A stretch of DNA of 64,000 nt from Solen grandis. Its lineage: Eukaryota > Mollusca > Bivalvia > Adapedonta > Solenidae. Below are positions 58,466 to 64,000 of the stretch, piece by piece; the stretch's first letter is position 1, and each line of letters starts with the position of its first letter. A program made the position numbers and the translations under genes. The notes under the pieces were generated by a model. That model was given only the letters and a program-made list of their open reading frames with translations. It had not been told where the DNA came from and made no database searches. The DNA lies in NCBI GenBank assembly GCA_021229015.1, contig CM037782.1, forward strand, positions 62,299,909 through 62,363,908, given 5' to 3'.

Positions 58466-60197
58466 AGCTCACCTGAGCACGAAGTGCTCAAGGTGAGCTA
58501 TTGTGATCACCTTTTGTCCGTCGTCCGTCGTCCGTCGTCCGTGCGTGCGTGCGTGCGTCCGTCCGTCGTCCGTGCGTGCGTGCGTGCGTCCGTCCGTCGT
58601 CAACAATTTGCTTTAAAGAACATCTCTCCTGAACGCTGAAGGGATTTTGACCAAACTTCACAGGAATCATCCTTATGATGCCTTCTATCAAAGTTGTACA
58701 AATTATTCAGATTGGTTGAAAAAAGTAGGTCACAGGAGCTAAAATAGATTTTAAAAACTCAAACTTTGAAAATCTTCTTCTGCAAAACTGCAAGGCCTAG
58801 AGCTTAGATATTTGGTATGTAGCATCATCTTATGGGCCATTACCAAGATTGTGCAAATCATAGCCCTATGGTGATAAATGCCCCGCACCAGGGGTCACTT
58901 GTTTTACATAGAGTTATATAGGAAAATCTTAAAAAATCTTGTTCTGTCAATCCATAAGGCCCAGAGCTTAGTTATTTGGTATGTAGCATCATCTAATGGT
59001 TCATTACCAAGATTGTTCAAATCATAGCCCTATGGTGATAAATGCCCCCGCACCAGGGGTCACTTGTTTTACATAGAGTTATATAGGAAAATCTTAAAAA
59101 ATCTTCTTCTGTAAATCCATAAGGCCCAGAGCTTAGATATTTGGTATGTAGCATCATCTAATGGTTCATTACCAAGATTGTTCAAATCATAGCCCTATGG
59201 TGATAAATGCCCCCGCACCGGGTCAATTGTTTTACATAGAGTTATATAGGAAAATCTTAAAAAATCTTCTTCTGTAAATCCATAAGGCTTAGAGCTTAGA
59301 TATTTGGTATGTAGCATCATCTAATGGTTCATTACCAAGATTGTTCAAATCATAGCCTATGGTGATAAATGCCCCGCACCAGGGGGTCACTTGTTTTACA
59401 TAGAGTTATATAGGAAAATCTTAAAAATCTTCTTCTGTAAATCCATAAGGCCAGAGCTTACATTATTTGGTATGTAGCATCATCTAATGGTTCATTACCA
59501 AGATTGTTCAAATCATAGCCTTACGGTGATAAATGACCCTGCACCAGTGGTCACTTGTTTCACAAAGAGTTACATAGGAAAAGACCTAGAGCTTAATCTA
59601 TAGATTTGATGTGAAATATTGTCTAGTGGTCCGTACCCACATAATTCATAGTTATAGACCAATCATAAAAAAAATATTTTGCAATATTACTAGTTTGAGA
59701 GATTATGACTAGATAATGGTTAAAATTTGGCCCTTGATTGAATCACTTTTTACTTTAAATTACATACTTGATATATGTTTTATATTAAAATCAGTATCTA
59801 CGATTAAATAAAATGATAAAAAGACTAAGAGAATATATTGTGTCAATTGTATATTAAATAAAGGTTTTCTTTAAGAAAGATATGAAACAATAATCGTATT
59901 GTTGGTAATAAAATTTTATAATATTATTAACCAATGAAAAATTAGGAAACTATTCAGCCCTCCATTTCCGGTTTCAGTTTGGTAGGTATACGATTCTCTT
60001 CAGAAATTTCAACGAATTATTGAAGATCATTAATCTAACAGACCTAAAAAGCGATTGAAAAGTAGGTCAGTAGGTCAAATCTTAGAAAAACCTTGTTTAC
60101 ACACTGGAGGCCACAATTTTGATTCAATCTTCCTCAAAACTGGTCAGCACAAATGTCCTCAGGTGAGCGTCTTTAGGGCCATCTTGGCCCTCTTGTT
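58466..60197 (-). mobile_element. HINE/pearl-like element, family 1, copy d
   Basis: The hairpin gctcacctgagc..gctcaaggtgagc follows ctttttag. A long gtccgtcgtcc/gtgcgtgc run occupies 58517-58602 and ~5-6 units of ~165 bp occupy 58760-59580. A non-repetitive ~560-bp tail follows, then ctcaggtgagc and the palindrome agggccatcttggccct with cttgtt end at 60197. The tail is absent from copies b and c. Confidence 0.85.
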
Positions 60198-60915
60198 ATC
60201 ATATGTCTTGGGAAGGAAGAAGCAATATGTAAAGGTTGAAGGCTGAATGATGATAAAAGAAAGGTTTCCATATATTGTCATACCTTACTATGAAGGGGGA
60301 GGGGTTCTAGATTTGCCTAAAGAATTGTCTGTCAGAAAATATTGTTTTGCACATATCCCCAAAACTGTTATATTAAGCCATGCATAGCCAGTCCTAAAAA
60401 TTTTCAGGCATGTTTACCAGAATGTAAAGCTGTGCACATGAAGTTTCATATAGAAATTTATGGAGACATTACAGTGATGACCCTAAATAAGTTAGTGAAA
60501 ATGGCACAAAGTGGGGGTGTCCATGTTCAATGGTTTTTCTAGTTTCATGCTGATAACTTAAGGCTTCATTTTGTTTAGCTATTTTAAGAATGTAATCTGT
60601 TTTTGTTAAATAATTATGAAATAATCATATTATGGAAAGCCAATTTGTTTTCAAAAATTGTAATGAGTTTATCATGAGAAAGAGATCAATCTTCATGAGA
60701 GAAGCCAGGGGTCATAAAACATTTCAAATTGAGATTTATTTATACCTTAAAGGAATACTTTTTTAAAAATTAAATAAGATATTGATGTAAATAAAACCAA
60801 TTTAATTACTCATTTCATTGAATCAATCGTAATAAGAAAGAAATTGCAAGTTAAAGACGTCTATTTACACCAATTTGCTCCGAGACATGGGCGCAGACAT
60901 TGTTTACGTCTCGTG

Positions 60916-60970
60916 GTCTCGCGAGACTTTTTTTACAACAATCGTGACGTCACAGACACACTTCCGGTTG
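60916..60970. promoter_or_regulatory. Promoter-like motif cluster
   Basis: Within 55 bp: the palindrome GTCTCGCGAGAC (60916-60927, containing TCTCGCGAGA), a perfect CRE TGACGTCA (60945-60952) and an ETS-like acttccggtt (60960 on). All are words typical of CpG-type core promoters. The cluster lies inside the inverted-repeat element. A CRE and a YY1-like aagatggcagc lie near the other end (62339-62375). Confidence 0.4.
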
Positions 60971-61096
60971 CGTACATACATTGAAATATAGAAGGGAATT
61001 ACGTGTGTTGTGGAGAAATTTTACCCCCAAAAAGAAAACAGGAAGGCAAAAAGTATGAATATGATGAAAATATATTATTAAAAGATTAAACTATGA

Positions 61097-61412
61097 TCAT
61101 TTTATTGTTTTCTTACTCGTGAGTGAGAGGTCTGGAGCCCTTGTCCTATGACCTTTGTATGCCAGAATGGTGATGAATGCAACTTCTAAAACAGAATCAT
61201 TCAGAACTAAGGTGTGAAAGTCCGTATGGTCCGTATGCACGTAAGTTCATCAACATAATTTTCCATATTGGATGGCATCATAACACAGTTATCACACAGA
61301 CAAAAGTCCTCAGCACATAAATATTCCTCCTCTCGTACGTCTTGTCTTGAAGCAGTTGCAGCTCTTCCTCAGTATATTGGGGCTCAAAGTCGTAAGGAAC
61401 TATACACTCCAT
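61097..61412 (-). pseudogene. P2X7 C-terminal (cysteine-rich 'ballast') domain-like, frameshifted and truncated
   Basis: Minus strand from ATG at 61410-61412: frame 1 (61278-61412) reads MECIVPYDFEPQYTEEEL, matching the 'PY.FEP.YT.EEL' start of invertebrate P2X7-C-like proteins. A second frame (61332-61207) reads EEEYLCAEDF, CLCDNCVMMPSNME and ELTCIR, matching the 'WCRCGNC..MPT...ECVCC' zinc-binding segment. A third frame (to a stop at 61097) reads VLNDSVLEVAFITILAY and KGHRTRAPDL. The order agrees with the family. Two frame changes occur and the 'YR..AYRQF..W' block is missing, so it is broken or exon-split without visible introns. In vertebrates this domain is the intracellular tail of the P2X7 channel; in invertebrates it occurs in stand-alone multi-copy proteins. 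Its seat in an inverted-repeat element suggests capture. Confidence 0.6.
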
Positions 61413-62522
61413 TTTAAGAAAATTTATATCTCAAAAACTTTATTAAACTTCCTGCTATAGTGATCGAACCATAACTAAAGTCAATACCCCTTGTCACGAA
61501 ATCATTTATGCACATTCTCACAAACATCGCTATTTTAATTGCGCAAATCATTACAGCAATTATCAACAATTTTTAAACACTTTTTCAATCAAACATATAA
61601 ATATATAAAAGGGGCGGTATCATGTAAGTAGAAATCTAATTGCAATGACGGTAACTGTGAAATACTATAGAGACGAATCAAAGGGACACCGTGTTGTAAT
61701 TATGATTAACACACCTAATTGCTCGCAATTTAGCAAAATAATGTAAATTATGCTAACTACTTTCTGTATATCACACTAACATGAGTCATTGATTATTATA
61801 ATATAAAACGTGGATTCAACACTTTTCTTTCATATTTATATAATGCATTTAGTATGTTTGTGGTGATGATTATACTCTACATGTCCGTTTCAGTAAAACG
61901 TGCACATCAATTGTCTGTTGACATGGTGACTCGGTCGCACGCTTCGTTTTATGGCCGTGTTTTATGGCCCTGAGGTGCGATTTTATATGACGCTTATTCT
62001 GTTACAAAGGCTTGCCAGTGATTTCTTATCCAATCAGTTTAACACCACACAACTTTTCAATAACCGCAGTTGCAAGCATTTCACGGTAAAAATGACAAAG
62101 ATGTATTATAGAAATAAAAAAATATCGCGGATCAAATTGGTTTAAATAGACGTCTTTAACTTACAATTTCTTTCTTATTACGATTGATGCAATGAAATGA
62201 GAAATTTAATTGGTTTATTTACATCAATATCTTTCAATTGAAACCTAGTTGTAATCAGCTGAGCGTATTCCTTTAATGCTTTTATCACAACCCCTATTAA
62301 TCGCACTCATCGATCGGGATATGGTTCAATGGGTATTTGTGACGTCACAGAAAGGTAAACATGAACAAAGATGGCAGCGGCCATAGCGATCGAAATCACA
62401 AACTTTAAACAGCTATATCTCACAAATATAGCGTGTATAAAAATGAAAGTCATGTCAAAGTGATCTACACTAAAAGGTTTGTTGATGGTTAATTTTCATT
62501 TCAGCCGAGCATATTCCTTTAA

Positions 62523-63147
62523 CTCTAAAATTGTAATGCAGTATCAACATCATTCTCTTTATTTTGAATATATTGAAGTTGATTATATTTTTGTAATGAC
62601 CACTCACATGTCAAACAGTAGAAAAATGTATACAAAATTTCTTTTCTCCTTGTCAATAAATAAGGGACTTCCCTGGATGGATTTTGAGGTTTTTATTCTC
62701 TGTTTGAGAAACAGGCCGTGGGTCACCAACCTTAGACCTCTTTTTTTTATCAGAGATGACATCTCTACAGCTTGCTCTCAGTCTATGAATATATACATAA
62801 ATAATGTGGGAGCGGGTTTAATAGGACAAATCTGAAAGCCTCTGTAGAATGTAATTGAGTCAGATGGATTTTGATTTATTGATATTTTATTCTCCCGTTC
62901 TGATGTAAATTCACTGAATTGTTTCCTTACAATTTAATAGAGGCCAATTCTATGCTTACAACATCTGACATACTATAATATATATATAACTCACTGGTTC
63001 AAATCACTTTAAAGTCACTCAGAGTTTTCATGTGAAGACGCTTGTGAGGTCAATTATTCTACCCTGATACCTTTGAGCAGAGTTTTGGAGCAAATTACTG
63101 GTAGGGGGCAGAGCCCGTTTTCCTTATATGTATACGAGAGGTGATTC
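62523..63147. other. No supported feature
   Basis: The 118-codon plus-strand frame 62479-62835 starts inside the element end and shows no domain or complexity pattern I recognise. Confidence 0.35.
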
Positions 63148-63199
63148 ACAAATTTCGAAACACTTTGTAACAGCGTATAATTTTAAACTGATATGCATT

Positions 63200-63352
63200 T
63201 TACTGTAACAAATGCTCAATATGTGATCCATGCATGTTGTAAATGAGTCTACATCGCTTTGGCCATGACTGCAAGGTTTTATTTATAACTGTTGGTTCTA
63301 ATTTTTTCCATTCATCCTTTAATGCTCATTTAAGACCTGCCAAAGTGTATTT
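63200..63352 (-). pseudogene. Tc1/mariner-superfamily transposase, C-terminal end, broken
   Basis: On the minus strand: LKDEWKKLEPTVINKTLQSW then KRCRLIYNMHGSHIEHLL followed by a stop at 63200-63202. This matches the conserved C-terminus of Tc1/mariner-type transposases (L...W..I.......L..SMPRRC.AVI.A.GGHT.Y). Upstream, TLWQVLNEH continues in another frame, so there is one frameshift. The coding sequence then ends where the ACGCCC element begins. A likely terminal-repeat remnant, cgagaggtgattcacaaattt, lies at ~63145. Only ~50 of ~340 residues survive. Confidence 0.7.
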
Positions 63353-63885
63353 TTATACGCCCATCTTAAGATGGGGGCGTATTATGTGAACACTCACGGC
63401 GGGCGGGCGGGTGGGCGTGGAACATTGTTGTCCGGGTTCTAACTTCAATACCGTTTGCCCAATCCTTTTCCACACATGTGCATGGCCATAATATCTCGGA
63501 TGAGTTCGATATCCAGCATTATCGCTTGAAAGACTTAAAAGTTATGGCCTTGACGTACACAAAATACTTGAAATTGTGATTGTCCGGGCTCTAACTTCAA
63601 TACAGTTTGCCCATTTCTTTTCAAAGTTTTCACACATGTGCATGGTCATAATATCGCGGATGAGTTCAATATCCAGCATTATCGCGTGAATGACTTAGAA
63701 GTTATGGCCCTTGACGTACACAAAATACTTGAAATTGTGATTGTCTGGGCTCTAACTTCAATACCGTTAGACCAATCCTTTTCAAACTTTCCACTCATGT
63801 GCATGGCCATAAAATCGCGGATGAGTTCGATATTCAGCATTATCGCGTGAATGACTTAGAAGTTATGGCCCTTGAACACTTGCAT
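63351..63885 (-). mobile_element. HINE/pearl-like element, family 3 (ACGCCCATC), partial
   Basis: After tttttat comes the hairpin atacgcccat..atgggggcgtat (63355-63382), a G-rich cgggcgggcggg run (63402-63420), and three tandem units of ~150-160 bp marked by 'gtccgggctctaacttcaatac' (63431, 63582, 63744). The other end is not recognisable and may be lost. Frames such as 63638-63850 are repeat shadows. The insertion separates the Tc1/mariner fragment from its upstream part. Confidence 0.8.
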
Positions 63886-64000
63886 AAGTCAAAAGAGACA
63901 TTTTCCTTCAAATTAATGGAAATGTTTCAACATGATTGTTTTAATAAGTTCATTTACTAATGGGATTTAGGAGACAATAGCTTGTTTCTCTGAGCTATTT

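Larger units (their letters stand above)
60747..62522. mobile_element. TTAA-bounded inverted-repeat element carrying a P2X7-C-like fragment
   Basis: The left end is TTAAAGGAATAC (60747-60758). Two right ends have the inverse wording: gtattcctttaa at 62265-62276 and atattcctttaa at 62511-62522. Inner arms of ~110 bp (60770-60880 and 62124-62240) are inverted copies with shared words such as ttaaagacgtctattta and aagaaagaaattgc. CRE words gtgacgtcacag lie near both sides (60944, 62339), roughly equidistant from 60747 and 62522. The double right end suggests nested or composite copies. The interior holds the pseudogene at 61097-61412. Confidence 0.65.

Overview
This window looks like intergenic or deep intronic DNA from a bivalve mollusc, perhaps a venerid-type clam. 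The evidence is the low GC content, the absence of any intact long reading frame, and a very high density of repeat families whose style I know from bivalve genomes: elements bounded by CTCACCTGAG/CTCAGGTGAGC, elements starting with ACGCCCATC, tRNA-derived SINEs, 'gaccttgacctttcaag' tandem repeats, and TTAA-bounded MITEs. The species-level guess is inference. I found no convincing host gene. Most reading frames longer than 60 codons are chance products of repeats.

Layout. 0-8 kb: a diverged ~175-bp tandem array, SINEs and hairpin MITEs. 8.2-9.3 kb: an element carrying a compound microsatellite and ~150-bp tandem units. 10.6-15.3 kb: TTAA-type MITEs, one inserted in a 40-bp minisatellite, and a 21/20-bp minisatellite. 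15.3-17.9 kb: mostly unique. 17.9-25.3 kb: two head-to-tail copies of a large element built of ~860-bp units, each interrupted by a different insertion. 25.7-27.5 kb: a hAT-like transposon nested in another, both with target-site duplications. 29.3-31.7 kb: a decayed mariner with a second copy of the 8.2-kb element inside it. 32-54 kb: sparse SINEs, small hAT-like elements, hairpins, and a 100-N assembly gap at 48378-48477. 55-60.2 kb: two long CTCACCTGAG elements. 60.7-62.5 kb: a TTAA-bounded inverted-repeat element holding a broken P2X7 C-terminal-like domain on the minus strand. 63.1-63.9 kb: a Tc1/mariner transposase tail cut by an ACGCCCATC element.

The main result is that four repeat families with unrelated sequences appear to share one plan. 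That plan is an ACnAGA start, a short palindrome, a family-specific motif, internal tandem units, a CpG-rich simple repeat, and a terminal hairpin rebuilding the same motif, inserted at T-rich (A-rich) sites. It resembles non-autonomous Helentron/HINE-like and bivalve 'pearl'-like elements. Because the 860-bp units are paralogous, empty sites for two insertions can be read directly. The 860-bp units also carry seven regularly spaced, same-orientation CTCF-like motifs.
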